Source: Bog-473 sp963742035
GTDB taxonomy: Bacteria > Actinomycetota > Acidimicrobiia > Acidimicrobiales > RAAP-2
NCBI GenBank assembly: GCA_963742035.1
Contig: CAVUKH010000015.1
Location: 1-64,000, forward strand
Length of the DNA: 64,000 nucleotides
Reading direction: 5' to 3'
The position numbers were made by a program, and so were the translations under genes. Positions 37,994 to 46,708 of this stretch are shown piece after piece (the stretch's first letter is position 1; the number at the start of each line of letters is the position of its first letter). The notes beneath the pieces are model-generated. The model ran no database searches and was not told the origin of the DNA. It saw only the letters and a program-made list of their open reading frames with translations.

Positions 37994-39136
37994 GTGCTCG
38001 TCGAGGAGCCGCTGGCCGACCATTTCCGCGCCTTTGCCGCGACCGTCGAACGTGACGGAAGTACCACCTACGCCACCATCTGCCGCGCCGTCGCCGACGA
38101 CGACGACGTCCTGTCGCTGCTCGACGGCGCACCGCTCCCCCAGCGACGCCCCTTGCTCCTCCTCGCTGCGGTGCATTTTCTGCTCCTCGGCGGAACCGAG
38201 CACCCGTTGGCCTCCTTCTACGACACGGTGGGAGTCCTGCGCGGCAACCCGATCGGGGGCCCGCAGGAGGACGACGCTGCCGCCTGCTTCGCCGACTTCT
38301 GCCACGCGCACCAGGCAGAGCTCGAGCGGTTGATCGCAACCCGCTCGACCCAGACCAACGAGGTCGGCCGCTGTTCCAGCCTCCTGCCGGGACTCTGCCA
38401 GGTCGCGGCCGCCTACGGCTGGCACGAACCGCTGTCGCTGCTCGACCTCGGTACCTCCGCAGGGCTCAACCTGCTCTTCGACGATTACGGCTACACCTAC
38501 CGGGCGGCCGAGGGGGGCACCGTGCGCACCGCCGGGGCAGCCGGCTCGGCGATCGCCCTCGAGTGCACCGTGCGGGACGATCCGACGAACCTGCCCGAGC
38601 TCCGCCTACCCGTCATGGCCGAGCGGGTCGGCCTCGACCTGGCTCCGGTCAACCCGCTCTCCGACGACGAGGCTCTCTGGCTGTTGGCCTGTCTGTGGCC
38701 CGACAACCTGGCACGCTTCGAGCGACTGCGTGCCGCGCTGGCCAACGTGCGGGCCGCCGCACACCCCCCACGCCTCGAGCGCGGCAACATGCTGACAGAC
38801 CTGTCGCAGGTGGTGGCCACCATGCCAGGCGACGGACCACTGGTTGTGTTCCACTCCTGGGTGGCCGCCTACCTCGGCGAGGAAGAGCAACGCAGCCTGA
38901 CCGAACAGGTGGCCGCGCTCGGCGAGCACCGCCCGGTCCACTACCTCTATTGCGAGAGCCCGTTCGAGACGCCCGGGCTGCCCACTCCTCCGTCACCGGT
39001 GCGGCGCCAAGGACCGGATCTGGCAACCGTGCTGGTCCACGTCGGGCCCGGAGGAGCCCCGGCCGTGCGACTGGCCGATACCCACCCGCACGGGTACTGG
39101 ATCCGATGGTGGCCTCAGACCACCATCGACATGTAA
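37994..39136 (+). CDS. DUF2332 family protein
   Basis: A 380-residue protein of the actinobacterial DUF2332 family, recognised by LASFYDTVGVLRGNPIG, TQTNEVGRCSSLLPGL and LLDLGTSAGLNLLFD, and the C-terminal VVFHSWVAAYLGEEEQ. The LLDLGTSAGLNL segment looks like the nucleotide- or AdoMet-binding loop of a Rossmann-like fold, but no function is assigned. GTG 37994 starts 4 bp after the sortase stop, so it is probably cotranscribed with it, although no functional tie is evident. Confidence 0.8.
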   Translation: MLVEEPLADHFRAFAATVERDGSTTYATICRAVADDDDVLSLLDGAPLPQRRPLLLLAAVHFLLLGGTEHPLASFYDTVGVLRGNPIGGPQEDDAAACFADFCHAHQAELERLIATRSTQTNEVGRCSSLLPGLCQVAAAYGWHEPLSLLDLGTSAGLNLLFDDYGYTYRAAEGGTVRTAGAAGSAIALECTVRDDPTNLPELRLPVMAERVGLDLAPVNPLSDDEALWLLACLWPDNLARFERLRAALANVRAAAHPPRLERGNMLTDLSQVVATMPGDGPLVVFHSWVAAYLGEEEQRSLTEQVAALGEHRPVHYLYCESPFETPGLPTPPSPVRRQGPDLATVLVHVGPGGAPAVRLADTHPHGYWIRWWPQTTIDM

Positions 39137-39205
39137 AACCAACGGAGAATCTCCACCCGCGCGTGGTTCACTCGAGCATCTCGGGCAGACACTCGCCTCC
39201 GGCGC

Positions 39206-39233
39206 TTGACACTGATGACTACATAGGTAGAGT
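39206..39233 (+). promoter_or_regulatory. Promoter with PadR-type palindrome
   Basis: TTGACA (39206-39211) and TAGAGT (39228-39233), 16 bases apart, form a promoter. The interrupted palindrome CTACATAGGTAG (39219-39230) covers the spacer and -10 region. The start GTG 39241 is at the expected transcription start, so the mRNA is leaderless. Autorepression by the PadR protein is likely. Confidence 0.65.
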
Positions 39234-39240
39234 TATTTTT

Positions 39241-39555
39241 GTGAGCCGCTCCCGGAGTCCGTCTCCGCAGGTGATCAGAGTCCTCCAGGCGCTGGCTGAA
39301 GATCCGGCGCGGTGGCGCTACGGCTACGACCTGGCCACAGAAGTCCACCTGAAGTCGGGTTCGCTCTATCCCATCCTGATCCGACTTGCCGACCGTGATG
39401 TGCTCGAAACGTCCTGGGAACCAGGTCCACCTGGGCGGCCGCCCCGGCACCTGTATCGCCTCACCCCAACGGGGCGGGAGTACGTCGCGACTCTCGACGT
39501 CGCCCGAGTCGAACGGTCCGTGCCGCGCCGGCGCTTGGGCTTGAGCGGCGCGTAG
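39241..39555 (+). CDS. PadR family transcriptional regulator
   Basis: A 104-residue PadR regulator: the winged helix with VIRVLQALAEDPARWRYGYDL and SGSLYPILIRLADRDVLETSWE, then the wing strand PRHLYRLTPTGREYV. The C-terminal dimer helices are short, as in the small PadR-s1 class. GTG 39241 begins almost at the predicted transcription start and lies after a palindrome. Its stop overlaps the start of the membrane-protein gene by one base; PadR regulators commonly control such a coupled membrane partner. Its ligand is unknown. Confidence 0.88.
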   Translation: MSRSRSPSPQVIRVLQALAEDPARWRYGYDLATEVHLKSGSLYPILIRLADRDVLETSWEPGPPGRPPRHLYRLTPTGREYVATLDVARVERSVPRRRLGLSGA

Positions 39556-40619
39556 TGCGGCCGGTCCCGGCGATGCTGCTGCTGATTGGCGGGGGTCGGC
39601 CCTCAGTGCTCGCGATCTTGCTGCTGTCTGCCGTGGGGGCGGTGCTGTGGAGTCGCGAACATCCAGCTCCAGACGCGCAGACGGTACGAGGCGACGTGCC
39701 GCTCCGGTTGTTGCAATGGGCGGTCGGGCTGCTCCCCGCCGACCGGGTCGATTGGGGTCAGGCCATGCTTGGCGAGTTGGACCGGGTCGAAGGGCGTTCG
39801 GGGCGGTGGCGCTTCGCTCTTGGATGCGTGGCCGGCGTCGTGCTGCTGCCACCATGGGGGCGGGTGGGACCAATGGCAGCACTGGTAGCCGTTGCGCTGG
39901 GCAGCGCGCTCGTGTTCGGCTTGGGGTTCGTCCACTTCGGGCTGGCCGCTGACCCTTGGAACTGGGTCATGTCGGCGATCCTGACCGTTCTCGTGATGGG
40001 CTCGATCGTCGCCGTGCGCGTACAGCTCGGCCGGCCCGGTGTGGCGCGGCTGGGGCTGGTCTGGGGTCTCTTCGTGACAGCAGCATGGTTGGTGGTCTCT
40101 GGATTCACGTGGCAGGGCATCATCAGCCCGATCTATTCGGTGGGCGCTTGGTCCGGCCCGGCAGTCTTGATCGGGGTGCCATTGGTCGTGGGGGTGGGTG
40201 GCGCTTGGCGCAGCGGAAGCGCCTCTGTCGGCCGGCGCGCCGCTCGACTGGCCGGCGCCAGTGCCGGGCTGACGATGTTCTTCGTCTCGACGATTGCTGT
40301 CGTGGCGATCGACGGAGGACAGCGCGACCCGGGGGTGGGGGTTGCCGGTGGCGTGAGCGAGGCGTTCTCCAACGTGGCGATGCTCTTCCTCATCTTTCTC
40401 CCCTTGGCGACGGCAGCGATCGGGTGGGTCGCGGCGACCGCAACCGCCCGCCTCCGCACTGCGGGACTGGCGCACCGAATCTCTGACTCGATGCGCACGC
40501 AGGCAGTTGGACGAGCTGCCGAAGGAAGTCACGGTCGAGATATCCGACCCTTGCTGCTGGGCACGGCGGCGGTGGTGGTGGTCGCCATGGCTGTCGCGGT
40601 CTTCATCGAGGCCAGATAG
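39555..40619 (+). CDS. Polytopic membrane protein coupled to a PadR regulator
   Basis: A 354-residue membrane protein of unknown function, with about eight hydrophobic segments (residues about 12-28, 88-105, 112-132, 135-155, 160-180, 200-220, 235-255 and 270-295, and the final VVVVAMAVAVFIEA). A charged stretch WAVGLLPADRVDWGQAMLGELDRVEG lies in the first cytoplasmic loop, a recurring motif in proteins encoded next to PadR genes. It begins within the PadR stop codon (TAGTG), so the two are translated together. The 150 bp to dinB have no gene. Confidence 0.8.
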   Translation: MRPVPAMLLLIGGGRPSVLAILLLSAVGAVLWSREHPAPDAQTVRGDVPLRLLQWAVGLLPADRVDWGQAMLGELDRVEGRSGRWRFALGCVAGVVLLPPWGRVGPMAALVAVALGSALVFGLGFVHFGLAADPWNWVMSAILTVLVMGSIVAVRVQLGRPGVARLGLVWGLFVTAAWLVVSGFTWQGIISPIYSVGAWSGPAVLIGVPLVVGVGGAWRSGSASVGRRAARLAGASAGLTMFFVSTIAVVAIDGGQRDPGVGVAGGVSEAFSNVAMLFLIFLPLATAAIGWVAATATARLRTAGLAHRISDSMRTQAVGRAAEGSHGRDIRPLLLGTAAVVVVAMAVAVFIEAR

Positions 40620-40769
40620 TTTGATCGATTTCTCGAGATTCTTGGCGCTCCACCCCGGTCGCGATGGTCGGTGTTCTGCTCAAGGAGTGCACAAGGACAG
40701 GAATCGGCCGAACCTGACAAATCTGTTTGCCTTGGCCCCGAAGCCCGTCGCGCGCCGCCCTTGACCTCA

Positions 40770-42059
40770 CTAGTCGTCCGGACCCCACGGAGCGTCGCGT
40801 CGGGCCGGCACCTGGACCCCGTCCTCGGTGACCATGGACGCCGCGCCCACCGCGCTCTTCCCGAAACGCTGACGGATGGCATCGACGGCCACCGTGGCGT
40901 CCTGCCAGGACTGTTCACGCGCCGTGGCGCTTTGGTTCTCGTCCGACAGCCCGTCGCCGAGGTCGAAGGAGAGCTGATCCACGCCACCGGCGGCCAACCC
41001 CGACGCGCTGACGCCGAGAAGGCGGATCCCTTCACCGGGATCGACGCTGGAGAGCAACGCGGCGGCCACCTGCCCGATAGCCCCGCCGGTGGCGATGGGT
41101 CGCTCCAAGGTGTGCGAGCGCGACTGCAATGACAAGTCCTTGAACTTGATCTTGACGGTGATCGTCCGGGCCGAGCTCGACGCGCCGCGCAGCATCGTCG
41201 CAACCGATTCCGCCATGCGCAGCACGTGGCGCTCCAGCTCGTTGGGGTCGACCAAATCCTCACTGAAGGTCTCCTCGTGCCCGATGGACTTGTTGGGGCG
41301 ATTGGGGTTGACCGGATCGGGATCCTCGCCGCGGGAGAGGGCGGCCAGGTGGGCGCCACTCGCCTTGCCCAGACGACGGACCACGGTGTCGACAGGCAGC
41401 GCCGCCAGGTCTGCCACGGTCCGTACGCCGAGGTCGTGCAGGCGCTTCGCTGTGGCGGGACCCACGCCCCACAGTGCTTCCACCGGATGGGCGTGCAGGA
41501 ACGCGAGCTCGTCCGCCGGCTCCACCACGAAGACGCCCGGCCCGGGCAGCAACCCGGCCCGGCTGGCTCGGGGTTTGGCGGCCCGCGAGGCGAGCTTGGC
41601 GATCATTTTGGAGCGCCCGATGCCCACCGCGCACTCCAGGTGGAGCTCGTCGTGCACGCGCAGGCGCAGTCGGTGCGCGATACCCGCCGGCGGTCCGAGC
41701 AGCCGCACCGCGCCGGCAACATCCACGAAAGCCTCGTCGAGGCCGATGGGCTCGACCATGGGCGTGATGTCCGCCAGGACCTTGTGCAGCTCAGCACTGA
41801 CCTCCGCGTAGCGGCTGTGTCGCCCTGACAGGAAGATGGCCTCAGGGCAGAGCTGACGAGCCCGCACCGACGGCATGGCCGAGTGCACCCCGAAGGCGCG
41901 CGCCTCGTAGGTGCACGAGGCCACGACGCCGCGCGCCCCGGCCCCGCCCACGATGACCGGCTTCCCGGCCAGGGAGGGATCGTCGAGCACTTCGACCGAC
42001 GCGAAGAACGCGTCCATGTCGACGTGCAAGATGGTGGGGAGGGCAGGCCGCTCAGCCAC
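40770..42059 (-). CDS. dinB: DNA polymerase IV (Y family)
   Basis: A 429-residue translesion polymerase. The palm motif HVDMDAFFASVEV starts the protein, followed by GARGVVASCTYEARAFGVHS and the second acidic motif EPIGLDEAFVDV, then the helix-hairpin-helix VEALWGVGPATAKRLHDLGV. The clamp-binding motif QLSFDL sits in the last quarter (VDQLSFDLGDG). It overlaps the PIG-L gene start by 8 bp and is the last gene of the operon headed by the LexA-box-controlled LysM gene, so SOS induction probably includes dinB. Confidence 0.95.
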   Translation of the reverse strand: MAERPALPTILHVDMDAFFASVEVLDDPSLAGKPVIVGGAGARGVVASCTYEARAFGVHSAMPSVRARQLCPEAIFLSGRHSRYAEVSAELHKVLADITPMVEPIGLDEAFVDVAGAVRLLGPPAGIAHRLRLRVHDELHLECAVGIGRSKMIAKLASRAAKPRASRAGLLPGPGVFVVEPADELAFLHAHPVEALWGVGPATAKRLHDLGVRTVADLAALPVDTVVRRLGKASGAHLAALSRGEDPDPVNPNRPNKSIGHEETFSEDLVDPNELERHVLRMAESVATMLRGASSSARTITVKIKFKDLSLQSRSHTLERPIATGGAIGQVAAALLSSVDPGEGIRLLGVSASGLAAGGVDQLSFDLGDGLSDENQSATAREQSWQDATVAVDAIRQRFGKSAVGAASMVTEDGVQVPARRDAPWGPDD

Positions 42060-42753
42060 CGAGGGTCAACCGACGGAACCCCTCGGCGTAGGCCACGCCG
42101 GCCCGCCGGCCCTCCTCCGCCGCCCGGCGCCTGACGGCCTCACCGGCCCAGCCCTCCTGGCCGGCGAACTGGGTCCGATGGCACTCGACCGCAGACGCCT
42201 TGGCCTCAATCGTGTCCGAGATGTCCACCCACTCGTCGGGCTCGAGAGTCGCCGAGAGGAGCACCGTGCCAACCTGGTGCGGCGACCCGGCGTCGGGGAA
42301 GTAGTGCGGGAGCGCGGCCGCCGGAGCCACCGCGTCCAGCAGCGCGGCGCCGGCGATCCGGTGGTCCCGGTGGTTGAAGTAGTCCCGACCGAAGAAGACC
42401 GCGGTCGGATCGTGCCCGCAGACCAGATCGGGACGCAGGGCCCGCACCCGCGCCACCAGCGTGCGCCGGAAGTCCGCCGAATCGGTCAACTCACCGTCGG
42501 GGAAGCCGAGGTTCTCCACACTGGAAAGGCCGATCACCGCCGAGGACGAGTCCAACTCCGCGGCGCGCTCGCGGGCCAGCTGTGCCGGCTCGACCGCCGG
42601 GTCGGTCGTCCCCTTGCCGCCGTCGGTGCAGACCACAAGGTGCACCGCGCTCCCCGCCTTGGCCCATCGGGCCAGGCTGCCGCCGCAGGCCACATCGGCA
42701 TCGTCAGGGTGGGCGTAGACGGCCAGGACGGTGCCGGGCGTCTCCTCCATCAC
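42052..42753 (-). CDS. PIG-L/LmbE-type N-acetylglucosamine deacetylase-like enzyme
   Basis: A 233-residue zinc deacetylase. Zinc ligands lie in VYAHPDDADVACGG (H-P-D-D) and the second His in FNHRDHRIAGAAL; VCTDGGKGT is the typical following turn. The family removes acetyl groups from GlcNAc-linked substrates such as mycothiol precursors or conjugates (MshB, Mca), and the gene might be an Mca-like detoxifier in a damage-response operon, but the substrate is not predictable. It overlaps nrdR upstream (ATGA) and dinB downstream. Confidence 0.85.
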   Translation of the reverse strand: MMEETPGTVLAVYAHPDDADVACGGSLARWAKAGSAVHLVVCTDGGKGTTDPAVEPAQLARERAAELDSSSAVIGLSSVENLGFPDGELTDSADFRRTLVARVRALRPDLVCGHDPTAVFFGRDYFNHRDHRIAGAALLDAVAPAAALPHYFPDAGSPHQVGTVLLSATLEPDEWVDISDTIEAKASAVECHRTQFAGQEGWAGEAVRRRAAEEGRRAGVAYAEGFRRLTLGG

Positions 42754-43217
42754 TTCCGCTTCGGCTCCGTCGTCTTGGTCAACAGCCCCGCCTCACGCTG
42801 GAAGTCACCCGCCTCTTCGAATCCCTTGTAGACGCTGGCGAAGCGGAGGTAGGCCACGTCGTCCAGGCTCTGCAGACGTTCGAGCACCGCAACCCCGACC
42901 TGCTGACTGGTCGGCTCCGTCGTCTCCGCCCGCAACGCGTCCTCGACGGCCTGAGCCAGCTCCTCCATCTGCTCGGGAGTGACGGGGCGGTTCTTCGTGG
43001 CCGAGCGGACACCCTCGACAACCTTGGCCCGATCGAACGGCTCTCGCAGGCCGCTCCGCTTCACGACCCACAGCGGGACCTCTTCGACCCGCTCGAACGT
43101 CGTGAAGCGACGCTCGCAACCCAGGCATTCGCGGCGGCGGCGGATGGCGCCCCCTTCCTCGGCCTGACGCGAATCCACCACGCGGTCGTCATCGACACCG
43201 CACCAGGGACACCGCAC
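42750..43217 (-). CDS. nrdR: Transcriptional repressor NrdR
   Basis: A 155-residue regulator of ribonucleotide reductase genes. The N-terminal zinc ribbon has MRCPWCGVDDDRVVDSR and RRRRECLGCERRFTTFERVE, followed by the ATP-cone (KRSGLREPFDRAKVVEGVRS). It senses ATP/dATP and binds NrdR boxes near nrd operons. It lies 14 bp after the LysM gene and overlaps the PIG-L gene by 4 bp. Placing nrdR behind LexA boxes links dNTP supply to DNA damage, as in mycobacteria where nrdR follows the chiZ-lexA pair. Confidence 0.95.
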   Translation of the reverse strand: MRCPWCGVDDDRVVDSRQAEEGGAIRRRRECLGCERRFTTFERVEEVPLWVVKRSGLREPFDRAKVVEGVRSATKNRPVTPEQMEELAQAVEDALRAETTEPTSQQVGVAVLERLQSLDDVAYLRFASVYKGFEEAGDFQREAGLLTKTTEPKRK

Positions 43218-43231
43218 ACCGCCGACGATAG

Positions 43232-43588
43232 TCAGGGAATGAAGATGTGCTCCCCCGGCACCACCGAACGGGTTCCCGTCTCGCGGACGAGCTGCCCGGC
43301 GAGTGAGGCGGGGTGCACGGGGTCTGCCCGGCTTGCGATGGAGGCCAACGAGTCGCCCGCCTTGACGACGTACTCCTGACCCTGCGAGGGAGCCGCCTGG
43401 GCCAGGGTGCTCCCGCCGAGGGAGCGGATCGGCAGGGCCAAGAGGACCAGGAGGACCGCGACGAACGCTCCCACGACCACCCGGCGACGGCGCACCCGGG
43501 CGGAAGGTGCGGACCGCGCCGGCTGGTCGGGCACGACGTACAGCCGGGGGCGGTACGTCTCGAAATCGAGCTCATATGCGACCGTCAT
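43232..43588 (-). CDS. LysM membrane protein of the SOS operon (ChiZ/DivS-like)
   Basis: A 118-residue protein with an internal membrane span (residues about 40-60, VVVGAFVAVLLVLLALPI) and a C-terminal LysM motif (QEYVVKAGDSLASIASRADP ending in PGEHIFIP). This shape matches the LexA-controlled cell-division suppressors of actinobacteria (ChiZ of mycobacteria, DivS of corynebacteria). ATG 43588 has GAGGGAGA upstream. Three LexA boxes stand 16-92 bp before it. It probably delays division while DNA is repaired, in parallel with the downstream nrdR and dinB genes. Confidence 0.85.
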   Translation of the reverse strand: MTVAYELDFETYRPRLYVVPDQPARSAPSARVRRRRVVVGAFVAVLLVLLALPIRSLGGSTLAQAAPSQGQEYVVKAGDSLASIASRADPVHPASLAGQLVRETGTRSVVPGEHIFIP

Positions 43589-43603
43589 GGCGTCTCCCTC
43601 TTC

Positions 43604-43680
43604 CGAACACCTGTTCGCTTCCTGCAGATTGGACCACGAACACCTGTTCGCTGTCAACCGTCACGTCGAACAGCTGTTCG
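43604..43680 (-). promoter_or_regulatory. Three perfect LexA (SOS) boxes
   Basis: CGAACACCTGTTCG occurs at 43604-43617 and 43637-43650, and CGAACAGCTGTTCG at 43667-43680. Each is a perfect CGAAC-N4-GTTCG palindrome. Centres are 33 and 30 bp apart, close to three helical turns, so LexA dimers would sit on one face. They lie between the LysM gene start and the divergent TauD promoter. Confidence 0.92.
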
Positions 43681-43793
43681 TACACGGTCCACACCCTAGG
43701 GATCCGGTGTGACACGCCCGCCCTGGGCCGTACTTGACAATCCCGATTGACTTGGTCAGGATTAGCCACCCGTTCAACCCCTCGAGGAATCCC

Positions 43794-44669
43794 ATGACCA
43801 CCGCCACCGACGTCCATCTCGACATCGCCCCGCTCTCGGGCACCATCGGAGCCGAGATCCGCGGCATCGACCTGCACCAGCCACTGGGCTCCGACGCGCT
43901 GGCAGCCGTTCGCCAGGCGCTCCTCGACTACAAGGTCATCTTCTTCCCCGGCCAGCACCTGTCTGCGGGTGAGCACAAGGAATTCGCCGCAGCGTTCGGT
44001 CCGGTGACCCTCGCGCACCCCGTCATCCCGGGGATCGAAGAGCACAAGGAAGTCTTCGAGATCGACTACACGAAAGCCCGGCAGTTCTCCTACGGCGTGG
44101 GGCGCGAGGACGGCGGCCGCGAGCGCTGGCACACCGACGTCACGTTCGTCGAGACGCCGCCCCTCGGTTCGGTCCTCAACGCCATCGTGATCCCCAAGGC
44201 GGGCGGTGACACCCTGTGGGCCGACACCCAGGCCGCCTACGAAGGTCTGTCCGCACCCCTACGCGAACTGGTCGACGGTCTGACGGCCGTCCACGACGGC
44301 ACCCGCGCCTTCGGCTCACTGCTCGCGGCCGTCGGCAAGGGCGAGTGGGACGGCGTGACCTTCACGGAGCTGACGCCGGTCGAGCATCCCGTCGTGCGGA
44401 CCCACCCCGAGACCGGGCGCCGGAACCTCTTCGTCAATCCGGGCTTCACGAAGCGGATCAAGGGATTGACCACCAAGGAGAGCGAGGCTCTCCTCCGCTT
44501 TCTCTACGACCACATGACCACGCCGGAGTACGTCGTTCGCTACCGCTGGGAAGAAGGCGATCTCGGCTTCTGGGACAACCGGACCACCATGCACTACGCC
44601 ATCGGCGACTACGGCGACGCCCATCGCGTCATTCAGCGCGTGACCATCCAGGGCGACAAGCCCTTCTAG
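43794..44669 (+). CDS. TauD/TfdA family alpha-ketoglutarate-dependent dioxygenase
   Basis: A 291-residue oxygenase probably releasing sulfite from an organosulfonate. The Fe ligands are ERWHTDVTFVE (H-x-D) and the distal His in DAHRVIQRVTIQG, where Arg binds 2-oxoglutarate. ATG 43794 has GAGGAA upstream; an upstream in-frame start at 43734 would overlap the promoter TTGACA (43734-43739, -10 CAGGAT at 43757-43762). It heads a four-gene operon with an SsuABC-type transporter, fitting uptake and breakdown of taurine or alkanesulfonates as a sulfur source. Confidence 0.9.
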   Translation: MTTATDVHLDIAPLSGTIGAEIRGIDLHQPLGSDALAAVRQALLDYKVIFFPGQHLSAGEHKEFAAAFGPVTLAHPVIPGIEEHKEVFEIDYTKARQFSYGVGREDGGRERWHTDVTFVETPPLGSVLNAIVIPKAGGDTLWADTQAAYEGLSAPLRELVDGLTAVHDGTRAFGSLLAAVGKGEWDGVTFTELTPVEHPVVRTHPETGRRNLFVNPGFTKRIKGLTTKESEALLRFLYDHMTTPEYVVRYRWEEGDLGFWDNRTTMHYAIGDYGDAHRVIQRVTIQGDKPF

Positions 44670-44753
44670 ACCGCCGTACTCCGCCGCCGGGCCGGCTCTT
44701 CCCCCCCTTCCGGTCCGGCGGCGTGCGGCCCTCGACCACAGAAAGACAATCCC

Positions 44754-45794
44754 GTGCATCTGCTGACTTCACCATCCCTTCGACCCGGCGCGGCGCTGCG
44801 CCGACTGGCGGCAATGGCGCTCCCGGTCGGACTCGTCCTCGGCCTGAGCGCGGGCGGAGCATCCGCCTCCACCAAGGCCGTCTCTTTGAGCGGCGTCACC
44901 CTCAACTTCGGTGACCAGCTGAAGGAGTACCAGACGATCTTCCAGGCCACGGATGCCCTCAAGGGCGCGGCCTACACGGTCAATTGGAGCAACTTCGTCG
45001 GTGGTCCCCCCGTCATCGCCGCCGAGACCGGAGGGTCGGTGGACCTCGGCGATATGGCCGAAACGCCCACGATCTTTGCCCAATCGTCCGGTGACCCCGT
45101 CAAGGTCGTGGCGGTCACGAAGGGGGCGAATCCCAAGGTCTCCCCTTACGACATCGTGGTGCCGACGAGTTCGCCCATCAAGACCGCAGCACAGTTGAAG
45201 GGCCAGACGGTGGCCGTCCAGGAGGGCACCGTGGAGCAGTACTTCCTGGTGCAGTACCTGGCCAAGAACCACATCCCCTACAGCGCGGTGCACATCAGCA
45301 ACCTGCCCGTCACCAGCGCCTCCACCGCCGTGACCAACGGTCAGGTGGCCGCCGCAGTGATTTCGCAGCCGCTGACCGCACTCGACCAGACCACGGGCAA
45401 AATCCGGGTACTGGCCAGCGGGTCCAACTATCTCCAGGTGCTCGGCTACCTGACGGCGAGCAACGCCGCTCTCGCCAATCCCCAGAAGGCCGCCGCACTG
45501 CAGGACTTCATCGAGCGCTTCTACAAGGCGGCCGCAATCCTCCGCAAGGACCCCCTGCTCGCAGCGCAGACCTACGTCAAGACGTATGGCGTCACGCTGG
45601 CAGAGGCCGAGGCGGCCGTGGCGTCGGTCCAGGCCGTGGGCACCCCGATCACACCGTCCATCATCAGTTATCAGCAGAGCGAGGCCGACACCTTCCAGAA
45701 GCTCGGGCTGCTCCCGACCACGCTCAACGTCAAGAGCATCTTCGACCTCCCCTTCAACAAGGTCGTGGCCAAGAACGCCGATCTGACCTCGTGA
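44754..45794 (+). CDS. ABC transporter substrate-binding protein, sulfonate type
   Basis: A 346-residue SsuA/TauA-like periplasmic-fold protein. The signal peptide (residues about 12-38, MALPVGLVLGLSAGGASA) has no lipobox Cys, so it may be released or held by another anchor. The ligand-binding part shows VNFG/NWSNFVGGPPVIAAETG, DLGDMAETPTIFA and GQTVAVQEGTVEQYFL, with GQVAAAVISQP later, typical of the NMT1/SsuA domain. GTG 44754 starts 84 bp after the TauD gene. It overlaps the permease gene by 4 bp. Confidence 0.9.
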   Translation: MHLLTSPSLRPGAALRRLAAMALPVGLVLGLSAGGASASTKAVSLSGVTLNFGDQLKEYQTIFQATDALKGAAYTVNWSNFVGGPPVIAAETGGSVDLGDMAETPTIFAQSSGDPVKVVAVTKGANPKVSPYDIVVPTSSPIKTAAQLKGQTVAVQEGTVEQYFLVQYLAKNHIPYSAVHISNLPVTSASTAVTNGQVAAAVISQPLTALDQTTGKIRVLASGSNYLQVLGYLTASNAALANPQKAAALQDFIERFYKAAAILRKDPLLAAQTYVKTYGVTLAEAEAAVASVQAVGTPITPSIISYQQSEADTFQKLGLLPTTLNVKSIFDLPFNKVVAKNADLTS

Positions 45795-46708
45795 CGGTGG
45801 ACGTCACGAACACTGCCGCCGGAAGCGCCGTCTCCTCCCATCCGCTTGACCGAGAACCGCGTCCCTTCGGTTTCACGGCCTCTCCGCGACAGCCGCCTCC
45901 CGTCGGGCTGGTCAGCCTCAGCGTGGGCGAAGGCGGGAAGCGGTCCCGGCGCGGTTCGTTGGCCGTCCGTTTGGCGGTGCCGGTGTCGATCTTCATCGCC
46001 TGGTGGATCCTGACCGCCACCAATGTCATCGAGCCAACGGTGCTGTCGGGTCCCGCTGCAACCTGGGACGCGTTCGTGCAGCTCCTCCTGCACCAAGACC
46101 TAATCGGCGACGTCGGCATCTCCATCCAACGCGCGCTCGAGGGTCTCGCCCTGGGAGCCGGCGTGGGACTCATCCTGGGCATCATCGTGGGCCTCTACCG
46201 CCTGGGCGAAGAGCTCCTCGATGCGTCGCTGCAGATGCTGCGCACCGTCCCCTACCCGGCCTTGATCTTCCTGTTCATCGTCTGGTTCGGGGTGGGCGAA
46301 GCATCCCACGTGTACCTCATCGCCCTGGCCACGCTCTTCCCCATGTACCTCAACACGTTCAACGGCGTGCGCAACGTGGACCGCCGTGTCGTCGAGGCCG
46401 CGCGCAGTTTCGGAGTGGAGGGATGGCAACTGGTCCGCCGCGTCGTCGTCCCGCTCGCGATGCCCTCCATCATGACGGGGCTGCGCTTCTCAGCAGGGAT
46501 CTCGGTCATCGCGCTGGTCTTCACCGAGAGCATCGGCGCCAGTCAGGGCATCGGTTACCTGGTGTCGCAGGCGAACAGCCTGCAGCAGATCCCCGTTCTC
46601 GTCGTGTGCATCATCATCTACGCACTCATCGGTATCACGGCCGACATCTCCGTCCGCATTTTGGAGCGCTACACCATGCCGTGGCGCCGTCACCAGGCGG
46701 TCCGATGA
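45791..46708 (+). CDS. ABC transporter permease, sulfonate type
   Basis: A 305-residue permease of the SsuC/TauC family. After an unusually long, polar N-terminal 55 residues there are about six membrane spans and the EAA loop LNTFNGVRNVDRRVVEAARSF (split: VRNVDRRVVEAARSFGVEGW), which docks the ATPase. It imports the bound sulfonate across the membrane. The start overlaps the substrate-binding protein stop (GTGA) and its own stop overlaps the ATPase start (ATGA), so all three are translated together. Confidence 0.9.
   Translation: MTVDVTNTAAGSAVSSHPLDREPRPFGFTASPRQPPPVGLVSLSVGEGGKRSRRGSLAVRLAVPVSIFIAWWILTATNVIEPTVLSGPAATWDAFVQLLLHQDLIGDVGISIQRALEGLALGAGVGLILGIIVGLYRLGEELLDASLQMLRTVPYPALIFLFIVWFGVGEASHVYLIALATLFPMYLNTFNGVRNVDRRVVEAARSFGVEGWQLVRRVVVPLAMPSIMTGLRFSAGISVIALVFTESIGASQGIGYLVSQANSLQQIPVLVVCIIIYALIGITADISVRILERYTMPWRRHQAVR

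Noticed and set aside
37204..38067. Antisense frame (287 codons) over the sortase gene
   Set aside because: It is a shadow of the sortase, whose catalytic residues are complete on the plus strand.
43601..43683. The three palindromes as a transposon end or repeat
   Set aside because: They are exact CGAAC-N4-GTTCG LexA sites with regular spacing before an SOS-type gene and match those upstream of lexA.
44754..45794. Substrate-binding protein as a lipoprotein
   Set aside because: No Cys is present in the signal region, so a lipobox cannot be supported.
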